From: Mytilus edulis
Taxonomy: Eukaryota > Mollusca > Bivalvia > Mytilida > Mytilidae
DNA: 64,000 nt
Assembly (NCBI RefSeq): GCF_963676685.1
Contig: NC_092354.1
Span: forward strand, 15,506,746 to 15,570,745
Direction of reading: 5' to 3'
Part shown: one piece after another, positions 45,326-56,089 of the stretch
How positions within the stretch are numbered: the first letter of the stretch is position 1
Layout of the letters: every line of letters starts with the position of its first letter
Notes under the pieces: model-generated
The model's input: only the letters and a program-made list of their open reading frames with translations
Database searches by the model: none
What the model was told of the DNA's origin: nothing
Made by a program: the position numbers and the translations under genes

Positions 45326-45910
45326 ATACCTAACATATCTTTTGTTCAGTAATAAAAATCATTTCCACACAATAGGACCTTACATTTAATTTATATCCTA
45401 TCTGCCGGAGTAGACATGTATGTAAATGTTTACTTAGTTTTGACAGTCTAGAAAAACCTTATAAAAACTACATCTCTTTTGTTCATATTAAGGGAAGAGA
45501 TCGCAGACGATCTGCCCTCGAATCATACTAAGTCTTTATTTTTCAGGCATGTATGTAAATGTTATCTTAGTTTTGTTAGCCTTGAAAAACCTTTAAATCC
45601 ACTTTCTTTGTTGTTCATATCAAAAGAAATCTTAAAATATACGGTTCGAACTTGGTTCACACTTTAATTTTCAGATATGAATGTATATTCATTTATAGGT
45701 TATGCACGAAGGTTAAAAGATAACATTTTACCCTATATATCTTAATGTTATACAAACAGTCTTTTTTCTCATACAACTGGCTCTTGATTTATACTTTTTC
45801 AGGAAGATTTTTACAGATCACCTCCAGTTTTCGTTTTTTTGTGTTCTTTTTGCATTTGTTTGTTTGTGTGTCTGATGTCTTTTTCTTTTTCAGTCATGGC
45901 GCTGCCAGTT

Positions 45911-46105
45911 ATTCTCGACTTGTATTAATTCTTAGCCGTATTTGGCACCACTTTGTGGAATTTTGGATCCTCAATGCTCTTCAACTTTGTATTTGTTTGG
46001 CTTTGAAAATATTTTGATATGAGCGTCACTGATGAGTCTCATGTAGACGAAACACGCGTCTGGCGTACAAAATTATAATCCTGGTACCTTTGATAACTAT
46101 TATAA
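45911..46105 (+). repeat. Family-D repeat inserted in unit 2
   Basis: 'gccgtatttggcaccacttt', 'ggatcctcaatgctcttcaa', 'catgtagacgaaacacgcgt', 'ctggcgtacaaa'. Unit 1 (about 42275) lacks it. Confidence 0.8.
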
Positions 46106-46849
46106 GTTTAAATGCCCCTCTTGTATGTTTCGTCTGTCTTTTAACAGTAAAATTTAGAGATAGATTAATGCCCAACACCTCTTTTGTTTATAAATGAAGA
46201 AGAAAATATAAAAGATTTAATCTTGAAATATTCATTCTTATTTTTAAGACATTTATTTTATAAATTTTATAATGTTTGTTTGGTCATATAACTTTTCAAT
46301 TCTTTCGGTTATTACACACCTTTGGCTTTCAAATAATGGGCTTTGAGCGTTCCTGTGGTAGGTAAATCCCCGCAGAAAAGCGCTTTGGACGCAAGAGATT
46401 TAGAAAGTGTTGTTTTTATTTTTTATCATAGTTTTGACAGATTTAGAGAAACTTTAGCCCACTTCTTTATTTTCATATCCAAAGAAATCGAAAAGCGCTT
46501 CGGACGAATAAATTTCGGACGAATAAATTTTATTACATGTTGTTTTGATTTTTTTTATCTTAGTTTCGACAGGAAGGTCTGGAGAAACCTTAAAACCCAC
46601 TTCTTGTTTAAAGTCTAATGAAATATTTACGATTGGACCTTGTTTCATACTTTATTTTTAAGATATGTATGTACATATTTATTTATGAATACTTAACGAC
46701 ATAAAAACCTGTCATTTAGATGATAATATTATCAGGGTATATAACCTACCGTTAAATATGTATCAGTGAGGTCAATGTTACTGGACAGCTTTAGTGCAAT
46801 AAATCTATTATCAAGTGTTTTAATAAGTAAATATTCATTTGTAGGTTAT

Positions 46850-47220
46850 TGAACTGAATTTTAATGTGCCTATTGTTATGCGTTTACTTTTCTACATTGG
46901 TTAGAGGTATAGGGGGAGGGTTGAGATCTCACAAACATGTTTAACCCCGCCGCATTTTTGCGCCTGTCCCAAGTCAGGAGCCTCTGGCCTTAGTTAGTCT
47001 TGAATTATTTTAATTTTAGTTTCTTGTGTATAATTTGGAAATTAGTATGGCGTTCATTATCACTGGACTAGTATATATTTGTTTAGGAGCAAGCTGAGGG
47101 ACGCCTCCGGGTGCGGGAATTTCTCGCTACATTGAAGACCTGTTGGTGACCCTCTGCTGTTGTTTTTTATTTGGTCGGGTTGTTGTCTCTTTGACACATT
47201 CCCCATTTCCATTCTCAATT
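46850..47220 (-). repeat. Family-B repeat inserted in block C, TSD TTAT
   Basis: 371 bp from 'tgaactgaattttaatgtgc' to 'ccccatttccattctcaatt'. TTAT lies on both sides (46846-46849, 47221-47224). The paralogous empty site at 42891-42905 reads 'ggttatacatga' without interruption. Confidence 0.85.
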
Positions 47221-47264
47221 TTATACATGAAGGTTAAAAGATAAATTTATACCACACATATAAA

Positions 47265-47620
47265 AATAAGATGTGGAATAGGATTGTCAATGAGACAACT
47301 TTTAGCCACTTTCAAATGAAATGAATACAAGAAATTATAGGCCACCGTATGTAATTCAACATTAAAAAGCCCATACTGTATAGTCGGCTGTGTTAAAAAG
47401 GCCGTACATGAAAAATGTGAAACATCAAGTCAAACAAGAAAACTGACGGCGTAATTTTGAGAGAAAAAAAAACAATGTACAAAAACAATATGACAGACAT
47501 GAACAAACGACCACAACTGAAGTTCAGACTCCTAACTTTAGAAAAACACATACACATAGAATGTGGCGGTGTGTATGAATTTTTATCTATATGAAACCCT
47601 GTCCTCATAAAACAATGTAA
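47265..47620 (+). repeat. Family-A repeat of block C
   Basis: 'aagatgtggaataggattgt' to 'aatgtggcggtgtgtatgaa'. It holds the uninterrupted equivalent of the MITE site of block A. Confidence 0.75.
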
Positions 47621-47639
47621 AACATGAAGAAGAAATTAT

Positions 47640-48000
47640 TACTAGGGTACCTTACGGTTAAAGTCATTGTTAACAGCTTTGGTGCAATAAATCTGTATTC
47701 AAGTGTTTTATAAGTAAATATTCAAAAGTAAAATCACAAAAATACTGAACTTAGAGGAAGATCAATTGGGAAAGTCCATAATCACATGGCAAAATCAAAT
47801 AACAAAACGCATCAAAAACGAATGGACAATTTAGGCTTAACATGAAGGTTAAGAGTTATATAAATAAATATAAGATGTGGTATGATTGTCGATGATACAA
47901 CTTTCCGCCAACTTTCAATTGAAGTGGATATAAGCAATTATACGTGTACATGTTGTAGATCACTGTATGACCTTCAACAATGAAAATTATTTATAAAATT
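47640..48000. repeat. Block D of the local duplication array
   Basis: 'attactagggtaccttacgg', 'caagtgttttataagtaaat', then a family-E insertion (47728-47830, 'aaaatcacaaaaatactgaa'), 'aacatgaaggttaagag' and a family-A 5' part. Confidence 0.75.
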
Positions 48001-48407
48001 GCATGTGATATGACTAACTTTTTTTTTTTTTTTTCAGATAGGTGTTTACATATTCATCAATAGGTCAGAGAGGAAGATTAACAGATAGCATATCAACACT
48101 AGAGGACTATCCGGAGACAACGATGCAATATCGGAGATAAATAAATTACGTTACTGGTGTAAACAACACGAAATCAATTTCATTACGTTATTCTATTAAC
48201 ATCTGGAAAAGATAAATCCTTTTAGAGATTATTTTGGGAATATGTGACAGGTGTTTTTCAATTGATTGATATGTTTTGTAATAAAAGAATCGGTTATCGT
48301 TTAATCGAGTGACACGAAATTATACGACTCTTGATATGTACTTCCATCTATTTAATCGAAGAATAAAATTCGATGAAGTCACAGATTGAGAGAATCATTT
48401 GTCACGT

Positions 48408-48630
48408 ATTCCGAACGGAGAAAAGTTAAATTTTCCGAAAGGAGGAAAGTAAAGGTATTCCGAACGGAGCAAAGTCAACACACTCCGAAAAGAGTGAAAT
48501 TTTCATATTCCAGACGCAGGAAAGTTAATTAAATTACTCCGAATAGAGGGAAGTTTACATATTCCAAAAGGAAGAAACTTAATATATCCCGAATGGAGGA
48601 AACGTAACATATTCCAATTGTATGAAAATA
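48408..48630. repeat. 25-bp tandem repeat, nine units, in the GT31 leader
   Basis: Units start at 48408, 48433, 48458, 48483, 48508, 48537, 48562, 48587 and 48612. The period is exactly 25 bp except one 29-bp unit. Consensus: ttccgaacggaggaaagtta followed by acata. Units are 60-85% alike, so it is old but the spacing is preserved. Confidence 0.92.
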
Positions 48631-48802
48631 CATTTTTAAACATTTTTAAAAAGGAATATTTTATTGTGTTATTGCGTCCAAACATGTCATATTGTTATTA
48701 TAGGATATAAGACTATTAACGCCGGAAAAAGCACATTCAAATTATGTATAGAACTTTAACATGAGGAAGTATTTTAAACAATTGGACTGATACATTTGTA
48801 CA

Positions 48803-48810
48803 TATATAAA
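48803..48810 (+). promoter_or_regulatory. Possible TATA box for the GT31 gene
   Basis: TATATAAA followed 20-30 bases later by a 'cattcacag' initiator-like patch, 331 bases before the start codon. Weak on its own in AT-rich DNA. Confidence 0.25.
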
Positions 48811-49141
48811 CGCCATTTCATTCACAGACGTGTTCTTTTTGGCACTTGAAAACTCCAATGAAGAATATGTAACAGTTATTCGTGTTGAGAAAAAGATAGT
48901 TTTAAATTCCTAGAATCGTCTAAAACAATTAGATACACTAACGATTTTTTACATGGACTCCGTCTTATATGAGACAAAGTGATAACTGTGATCTAAATGT
49001 GTAATCCATTTTGGAGCGTAAACGTGGGAGACCTCTATAATAAACTTGATTTATAATAGTTATAATGTAATGATGTGTAAATTGATTTATGAAAAATGAT
49101 AAGGATTTGCGCTGACGACAGAGATACCACGAGAATAGACT

Positions 49142-51070
49142 ATGCGTGGAATTAACCTCAGAACCTTTAGATCGAAATCTTTGCTGGCATTTGTCACTGT
49201 GAGTTTCGTCATTTTGTTTACGTTTTATTCTTTTCATAGCGGTCAAATAGACATTTATAAACACTTAAATCAAAGGCGATACTACGGAGTTCAAGATTTG
49301 GTTTATGGAGATCAAGGTTTTGTAAAATCTAATAAATCGGTCATAAAGACGAGGAATCTGAAAGAGGAAAGAAAGGAAAATGTCCCGTCGTCTGCTGTAA
49401 ATTTAACAAGTAATTCCAATCCATCAAAAATTCATTCAAATGATGAACGGGCGAAACAAAACAATTCGAGAGATTATTTTAATAACGTAAAAGCAAGGTA
49501 CGATACTGGTCCCGATTACAAAGCTGACAAATTGGTCGTATCAGGCAGTGTTGATACTTTCGACATTAAACAAAGTTCAAAGGTCAAAATATTGATAAAC
49601 AGTTCACACGAAAGGAATAACACTTTTACTGATAACAGTAAAAGGTCACGTTTTAATCACGTTCCTATCAATACGAAACGAGACTATTTAGTAACACCTA
49701 TATTGAACAGTACAGGTGACCATGTTTCAACTTTTACAAATTCTGATCTCATCAAAAATAGATATCCAAGTCGATTACTAAAACACAATAAGAAATTGGA
49801 AGGATATTTACGAAAGAAAAATAAAGTAAAGAACAATTTGAATAAATTTTCGGAGAAAAATTATGGCCTGCCATTTATGAATGTTTTTCTTAGAGATAAA
49901 AACGACATTGAGAAAAATCAAAAACAAATTCGAACAGGAAATAGAAGAAACCCGGTTCTTAGGTTCCCTTATAAGGAAACTTTGGGACGACAAAATTTAA
50001 TTGATCGTTCATTTGGAATGCAGAATAAATATGAAGAGATAAAAAAGACAATTTATAAATCAAAATTGTCAATGAACAAGACGATACAAACTGACAACGA
50101 GGTTATAGATGAATCTTTGCCTGTGCGAAACGAATCGTGCAGTAGGTGCTTTAAAAACGACTTCGATATCTTGTTGAGTCCAAACGATTTGTGCACTGAA
50201 GCAGATACAATCGATATTTTAATCCTTATTTCAAGTTCGCCAGGCGATTTCAATGAACGAAGAGCAATACGAGAAACATGGGGTTCAAACTGTAATCACG
50301 AAAACTCGTCAATGAAGCTTTTATTCGTGATCGGCAATACTCGTAACATTCCGGACAACAATCGTCAATTTCCGGCAATTCCCAGTGAAAATAATATAAC
50401 TTCAAATCATTCTGAAAATAAATTTTCTAAAGAGGGGCTGCAGAAAGAAAGCATAATATTTAAAGACATTGTGCAGATTGATTTTGTTGATTCATATGGT
50501 AATTTAACTTTTAAAACTTTATCTGGAATAGCATGGGCCGTTAAGTTTTGTTCAAAAGCGAAATACATTATGAAAACTGACACAGATATGTTTGTGAATA
50601 CAGAGTTACTTCCCTTTTTAATACAACATGCACCGAAAAAAGAGTTTGTCGGTGGATATTGCTGGGGACCATCTTCACCAAACAGGGACCTTCTTTCAAA
50701 ATGGTTCGTTTCGTATAACAGTTACCGAAAACCCCAGTTCCCGCCTATGTGTTCTGGTACCGGTTATATAATGAGTAGTGATGTCGCTAGCTCTATATTG
50801 CGTAAGGCTAAAAATATTCCATTCTTTCACTTAGAAGATGTGTATGTTGCATTGTGCTTGAAAAAAATGAACATTGAACCCCTAAATTTATACGGGTTCA
50901 GTAACATACGTCCAGATTTTGATGCCTGTTTTTACAAGAGTAATGTAGTGACGTCACATTATATGTCACCAGAAAACTTGTACGAATTCTGGCCACCAAT
51001 CAAATCATGTAGTTTCTCAGTTTTGCCAGAGGATGTTTATAGAGAAGTGCCGTTACCGTATGTTTCATGA
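49142..51070 (+). CDS. GT31 beta-1,3-galactosyl/N-acetylglucosaminyltransferase-like, long stem
   Basis: 642 residues in one exon, ATG chosen because an in-frame TAG lies two codons upstream. Type II Golgi topology: short cytosolic tail, one membrane anchor (about residues 13-31, SLLAFVTVSFVILFTFYSF), then a luminal part. Residues 35-345 are a Lys/Asn/Ser-rich low-complexity stem with several N-glycosylation sequons. The catalytic domain (about 355-642) has the family motifs in order: RRAIRETWG (373-381), DFVDSYGNLTFKT (447-459), KTDTDMFVN (478-486, the metal/nucleotide-sugar DxD), CSGTGY (537-542) and EDVYVA (565-570). The family moves galactose or GlcNAc from UDP-sugar in beta-1,3 linkage. 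Donor and acceptor cannot be told from sequence. Most relatives are 310-420 residues, so the stem is about 250 longer than usual. The DxD middle residue is Thr where Asp is common, and the EDVYVG glycine is Ala. Both acidic DxD residues are kept. Confidence 0.96.
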   Translation: MRGINLRTFRSKSLLAFVTVSFVILFTFYSFHSGQIDIYKHLNQRRYYGVQDLVYGDQGFVKSNKSVIKTRNLKEERKENVPSSAVNLTSNSNPSKIHSNDERAKQNNSRDYFNNVKARYDTGPDYKADKLVVSGSVDTFDIKQSSKVKILINSSHERNNTFTDNSKRSRFNHVPINTKRDYLVTPILNSTGDHVSTFTNSDLIKNRYPSRLLKHNKKLEGYLRKKNKVKNNLNKFSEKNYGLPFMNVFLRDKNDIEKNQKQIRTGNRRNPVLRFPYKETLGRQNLIDRSFGMQNKYEEIKKTIYKSKLSMNKTIQTDNEVIDESLPVRNESCSRCFKNDFDILLSPNDLCTEADTIDILILISSSPGDFNERRAIRETWGSNCNHENSSMKLLFVIGNTRNIPDNNRQFPAIPSENNITSNHSENKFSKEGLQKESIIFKDIVQIDFVDSYGNLTFKTLSGIAWAVKFCSKAKYIMKTDTDMFVNTELLPFLIQHAPKKEFVGGYCWGPSSPNRDLLSKWFVSYNSYRKPQFPPMCSGTGYIMSSDVASSILRKAKNIPFFHLEDVYVALCLKKMNIEPLNLYGFSNIRPDFDACFYKSNVVTSHYMSPENLYEFWPPIKSCSFSVLPEDVYREVPLPYVS

Positions 51071-51254
51071 TCTCAAAAATCGCCATTTTGTAATGAATGA
51101 AAGAGACGGAAATCAAGAAATCCTGATCTATATTATTGTGAGACTTTTTTTTATAAATTGTCAATGTTGTATAAAATGAAAGGTGGTATTTCGGATAATA
51201 CAAATTCAGAAGTCTATAAGAATATTATGTGTAATTTGAACGATCGTATTTGAA

Positions 51255-51260
51255 AATAAA
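51255..51260 (+). terminator. Candidate poly(A) signal of the GT31 gene
   Basis: AATAAA 185 bases after the stop codon. The first good signal downstream. Confidence 0.5.
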
Positions 51261-51279
51261 AATAACGCAACGTCATTGG

Positions 51280-51820
51280 TTCAATAGAAGCAATTGAGGA
51301 CAATGTTAACTAATCACAACGTTTTGGTGCACGCTTTAAAAACATTACCCAAAATGCATCAGCTCATCTTAACTTGTGTATTTTTCGGGAGCAAAGTGCG
51401 TAAACAGTATTTGTCATCTTACGCTCGTCCTTGTGCACTCCTCAGTAATTGGAATATTTTGAATGGTTGTAAAATGTTAAATGATAGACTAAAACAGTAA
51501 AAATAATCCAAATAAGATTTCAAGACAACGCCAACACTAATATCTATTGCTAGACATTTATGACTGCTATGCCATATTTACGTTTCAACAAAAAAAAATG
51601 TTAACTCTGAAAATAGATAGGAGAAATTCAAATATTGTTTAAATTTTAAAAAGATGTACACTAATGCAGACAGAGTTGCTCTTAATAAAAACGTTCATGA
51701 GCCTCCTTATAGGCTTTATGACAATTTGATTACTAACACTTGGCCGTATTATAGTGATTTTTTTATTACCAGACCAATTATTTCATGATTATTAGATTAT
51801 TTACGACTGTATTATTGCGT
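51280..51820. other. Intergenic stretch, nothing recognised
   Basis: AT-rich, a 68-codon frame at 51294 has no domain. Confidence 0.4.
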
Positions 51821-51829
51821 GAACACCCC

Positions 51830-51985
51830 GAGGTGCTCAAAGGCTCAAACACATCAAACGAATGGATAACTGTCATATTCCTGACTTGGTAAAGGCATTT
51901 TCGTATGCAGAAAATGGTGGATTGAACCTGGTTTTATAGCGCTAATCTCTCACTTGTACGACAGTCCCATCGAATTCCATTATAT
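51830..51985 (+). repeat. Family-E interspersed repeat
   Basis: 'aaacgaatggataactgtca', 'tattcctgacttggtaaagg', 'ggattgaacctggttttata', 'cacttgtacgacagtccc'. Other copies: 47728-47830, 53435-53490, 55568-55705 (+) and 56665-56755 (minus). Confidence 0.75.
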
Positions 51986-52081
51986 TGATGACAACGATGC
52001 ATGAACAAAAACCCAAACATACATAATTGGGAACAAAAGTTAAAATTAGGGGTATGACAGGTATAGTGATAACGCAATTAT

Positions 52082-52400
52082 ATAAAAACAGCCGAAGACA
52101 ACAACTGGGTCTTCAATACAGCGAGAAAATCCAGCACCCGGAGGCGTGCTTCAGTTGACTCCTCAACAAGAAAAATGTACTAGTTCAGTGATAATGGACT
52201 TCATACTAACTCCGAAATATATAAAACAAATAAAAATTATAAATTATTATACAAGACTAACAATGGGCAGAGGCTCATGACTTGGGACAGGCGCAAAAAA
52301 TGCGGCGGAGTTAAATATGTCTTTGCAATCTCAACCCTTCCCGATACTTCTAGCCAATGTAGAAGAGCGTACACAAAGCCATACGCACATTTAAACCCAG
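52082..52400 (+). repeat. Family-B repeat, 5'-truncated
   Basis: 'aaacagccgaagacaacaac', 'cacccggaggcgtgcttcag', 'gggcagaggctcatgacttg', 'atgcggcggagttaaatatg', 'acttctagccaatgtagaag'. Confidence 0.8.
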
Positions 52401-52867
52401 TTTAAAAGAAGCCAGATCCTTTTTGCCTTTTGACAAAAAATAGATTTATAATAATGTGAATGATTATCAAAAATCAGGTATAATGTAAACGCAATTATAT
52501 AATTCATGCTTGGAGACGGCCCCTCTATGCGTTGTGTGTGTAGTTTTGAATTCAGCGTGCTGTTGTGAATAATGATAGTTAACCTGGGAATAGTTTCTGA
52601 CAGCGGTATACTACTGTTGCCTTTATTTATTGCTCTATTATTATTTCTGAACGTGTCACGATCATTTGATGTTTTGTATTTCAATCAAAGCATGGAAAAA
52701 TATCGGAAAGCCTGAACAAAATTAAGATAACGATATTTTCTGTTAAAGAATTCAAGTTATTTTTGGTCGGAAACACAAAGTCAGAAATCAGAAAGATCAT
52801 CAAACAAAATGATTCTGAAAAAAATGTATGAAAGATACTACCAAACTAAAGAATATTCATTATCAAG

Positions 52868-53025
52868 CTGTATTTAGCTGTATTTGGCAAAACTTTTAGG
52901 AATTTTGGTCCATAATGCTCTTCAACTTCGTACTTTATTTGGCCTTTCTAACCTATGAGTGGATTCGAGCGTCACTGATGAGTCTTTTGTAGACGAAACG
53001 CGCATCTGGCGTATATACATAAAAA
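52868..53025 (+). repeat. Family-D repeat
   Basis: 'ctgtatttggcaaaactttt', 'atgctcttcaacttcgtact', 'gagcgtcactgatgagtctt', 'gacgaaacgcgcatctggcg'. Confidence 0.8.
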
Positions 53026-53189
53026 TGGGTTTGTTTGATGTCCATATATTGCTAACATTTCTGAGAATGTATCGCTTAGTCATTATTGTGGTGCATCATT
53101 TAGTAGCTAAGTAGACATGTCGTTTGGAAGCATATATTTGCTGCACTTGCCGTGTCCGTTCAGATCCTATATACAAAAATGTCAAAAAC

Positions 53190-53500
53190 TCTCCTGCTAA
53201 ACCAAAGATTGCAGGTTTAAAATAAAGGCAGCAGTAGTATACCGCTGTTATAATGTCATAAATCGATTGAGAGAAAACAAATCCGGGTTACAAACTAAAA
53301 CTAAGGGAAATACATCAACAATAAGAGGAAAACAACGAAACAACAGAAACAATAAAGTGCAACAACAACAAAAAACGACAATGAAACACACAAAGAAACG
53401 GACTATTAGATATCAATTGCAATTTTCCTTACTTGTTACAGGACATTGTAAGAAAAAATGGTGGGTTGAACCTGGTTTTAATGGCTAGCCAAACCTCCCG
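53190..53500. repeat. Family-F copy (minus) joined to a family-E fragment (plus)
   Basis: 'ggcagcagtagtataccgct' to 'aagggaaatacatcaacaat' is family F reversed. From about 53435 'ggacattgtaagaaaaaatg', 'gttgaacctggttttaatgg' is family E. The 73-codon frame across them is a shadow. Confidence 0.65.
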
Positions 53501-53925
53501 CTTTTATGGCAATGTTAAATATAACACTAATGTGACATCTTTGGGTCTAGAGTTCCACGTGGAGACATTGTTTTTTTGCAAACATATATTTAAGATTTAC
53601 AGTGAAAACAAAACTTTAAACTGTAGCACAGATTGATATGCACCCGTGTGCTTACTTATTATGAACTGCTTAGTGACATGAAATAATGTCATTAGAAACA
53701 TGCTAAAGGTTGCACCTATAAAGCTACGATTTTTAAGTTGTTTAAAATACTGATATATTTGTCGCTGGGCTTGAATCAGCTTCATAAAAAAACCTGCATC
53801 TCCTTTTCACCATTTAGCGGGCACATATCTTTTGGTTATTTTTTATGCTAGGTTGCTATCCAATTGACGTTGACACCACATTTTATATTAATTTTGCTGT
53901 ACACTATTTACTTTCAAACATCATT
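53500..53925. other. Intergenic stretch, nothing recognised
   Basis: No conserved frame. No matched repeat. Confidence 0.4.
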
Positions 53926-54070
53926 TCAATGCTCTTCAACTTCGCACTTTATTTGGCTTTTTTTTTTTACTTTTTTGGATTCGAGCGTCACTGGTGAGTC
54001 TTTTGTAGACGAAACGCGCGTCTGGCATACATATGAAATTTAGTCCTTGTATCTATGATGAGTTTATTTT
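53925..54070 (+). repeat. Family-D repeat
   Basis: 'caatgctcttcaacttcgca', 'gattcgagcgtcactggtga', 'gacgaaacgcgcgtctggca', 'tctatgatgagttt'. Confidence 0.8.
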
Positions 54071-54449
54071 CATGTTGTTGTTTCATGAATAATTAAGTGG
54101 GAAAACGCTGTAGAGAAGATCAAAGGAAAAAAGAAGAAAGTATCTATTTTTTCTCTTTCAAAAAAATAGCCTGTTTGGTCACTCTCAAATCGATAAAAAT
54201 AGACATTCCTGTCATTTTTATGAATATAAACAATAAGAACTGTGTATTTTGGGAGAAAATGTATCGTTAAATTTAATGTTTTGTTATTTATTTAACAGTG
54301 ATTTGTATCATCATTTTTTTTTTAATTTGGACTGATCCATATTGCATTTTGGGATTAAGTGTCAGAATTGTACGAAAGGCAGCTCTGTCTATTTATACAG
54401 CTTTAAATCATTCCTTTGCATTGGAAATTTGTTTTTTAAGACAAATTTA

Positions 54450-54671
54450 TATAATCGTCCATTTTTGCCAAAGCTATTTCTCTTACTTATATTTGTTTTG
54501 ATTGTATCATTCTTTTCAAATATATCTTGAAAGGCGTTCGGACATATTTTGCATAAATAAATATAATCGTCCATTTTTGCAAAAGCTATTCATCTTACTG
54601 AAATTAGTTTTGATTGTATCATTCTTTTCAAATATGTCTTGCAGGGCGTTCGGATATATTTTGCAAAGTGA
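54450..54671. repeat. 112-bp direct tandem duplication
   Basis: 'tataatcgtccatttttgcc' at 54450 and 54562, both continuing 'gttttgattgtatcattctt', 'ttcaaatat.tcttg..agg', 'gcgttcgga.atattttgca'. About 90% alike. The overlapping short frames on both strands owe their length to this duplication. Confidence 0.9.
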
Positions 54672-54719
54672 TCTTTTTTTTATAAGAACTCAGTCGATAT
54701 TCTTAATTGATTTATGATA

Positions 54720-55030
54720 TTATGTATTTGAAACAATATCAGTTCTAAAATGTGTTCAAAGAAACTAATCAATGGATGGTATCCTCAGGTTTTGGGATTA
54801 CGTGGATCTTTCGCTGGTGGTATATATTGTCCTCCAGCGTTCCTTATAGAGAAAAAGTCTACCGGTTTTAAGCTTTGGTTACTGGTTGCATCAGCTAGAT
54901 TAAAAAAAAGTGAAATCTAGTTATAATTATCAATTTTATTATTTAACGAGAGGATATGATATCCATCTTTTATAACATTTTTTAATGGCATATTCAAAAT
55001 AAAGCAAAATATCGAGTACTTCACCTCGTC
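54720..55030. other. Intergenic stretch, nothing recognised
   Basis: No gene or repeat supported. Confidence 0.4.
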
Positions 55031-55034
55031 TTCA

Positions 55035-55110
55035 TGCAGAAGAATTGTGTTCATTGGTCTGGTTGTTGTCTCTTTGACACATTCCCCATTTCCATTCTCA
55101 ATTTTATGTG
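55035..55110 (-). repeat. Family-B 5' end fragment
   Basis: 'ggttgttgtctctttgacac', 'attccccatttccattctca' only. Confidence 0.75.
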
Positions 55111-55344
55111 ATATGTGAACGAAAGCTTGCAATTATAGCATCAAAGTATAGATAATCTATATAGATAACTCCAATTTATTTGTGAAATCTAAAAAATAGT
55201 TTTGAACTCCAAACCCAAATATTGATCCCTGACTGTTCCAACATGTTGACAATACACGAAATGAGTATTTTAATGCAACATCGTTTGAAACGTTCATTGT
55301 GATTGGATAACGTCAGCAATTTTTATGGCATCAATAAGGAGATA

Positions 55345-55440
55345 ACTGTATTGTATTGTAAGCTCCGTCACCAGTAAACCTAACTCACGAATTGATATCA
55401 TCGGAGCTTAAGATACAATGCAATTATCTAAAAAATAATA
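55345..55440. repeat. Inverted-repeat element, relative of the 27766 hairpin
   Basis: 'ataactgtattgtattgtaa', 'gctccg' returns as 'cggagcttaagatacaatgc', 'aattat'. 'accagtaaacctaactcacg' in the loop matches the 27.8-kb element. Confidence 0.65.
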
Positions 55441-55567
55441 GCGTTCTTTTTATAATTTTCTTACATAGCTTTCAAGGCTGTCTATTGACACTTAAACAAC
55501 GACATTATCAAGTAGAAAACAAACGTTAACAAGTTCCTGCGTTATATGATATCGGTCTGAAAAAAAA

Positions 55568-55705
55568 TCGCAAAAATACTGAACTCCGAGGAAAATGTAA
55601 AACGGAAAGTCCCAAATCAAATGGCAAAATCAAAAGATAAACACACCAAACGAATGTACAACAACTGTCATATTCCTGACTTGGTGCAGGCATTTTTTTA
55701 TGTAA
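55568..55705 (+). repeat. Family-E repeat, 5' part
   Basis: 'cgcaaaaatactgaactccg', 'aaagtcccaaatcaaatggc', 'acaactgtcatattcctgac', 'ttggtgcaggca'. Confidence 0.75.
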
Positions 55706-55781
55706 TTTCCTTCAACGACAAAATGTATCACCTCACTCAATGTTTACAGTTAAAAGGTTCTTTTTGGCATAAGTTTATAGA

Positions 55782-55975
55782 TATAAGAAGATGTGGTTTT
55801 AGTGCCAATGAGACAACTCTCAATCCAAGTCACAATGTATAAAAGTAAACCATTATAAGTCAAAGTACAGTCTTAAGCATGGAGCCTTGGCTCACACCGA
55901 ACAGCAAGCTATAAAGGCCCCCAAAAAATAGTATTGGAAAACCAACGGTCTTATCTATAGCACATATTGGCGACT
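55782..55975 (+). repeat. Family-A repeat, variant like 28585
   Basis: 'agaagatgtggttttagtgc', 'caatgagacaactctcaatc', 'catggagccttggctcacac', 'cgaacagcaagctataaagg'. Confidence 0.7.
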
Positions 55976-56089
55976 TTAAACTAGAATCTAAAATAAATGC
56001 AATGATTTCAACTTTCCAATTGTCAACTTTGGACCATTCGCAGCAGTAACATATCCTCTGCTCAATTGTGTATCGCTTACATAACTCGG

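Larger units (their letters stand above)
45326..47640. repeat. Segmental duplication unit 2
   Basis: Direct-orientation partner of 40997-43460. Visible private changes: a family-D insertion (45911-46105), a local 15-bp duplication 'tttcggacgaataaa' (46501-46530), and a family-B insertion (46850-47220). The short frames inside (up to 91 codons) are not conserved between the two units. Confidence 0.85.
48014..49141 (+). other. Putative 5' leader region of the GT31 gene
   Basis: A textbook-like acceptor (CTAAC at 48014, 18 T, CAG ending 48037) precedes sequence that is itself another copy of the duplicated module ('cagataggtgtttacatatt', 'catcaataggt'). If used, a noncoding exon would run from 48038 into the coding exon. 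Alternatively a TATATAAA box (48803-48810) could start transcription about 300 bases before the ATG. Stops are present in every frame, and TAG at 49136-49138 is in frame with the ATG, so this stretch is not coding. Confidence 0.4.
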
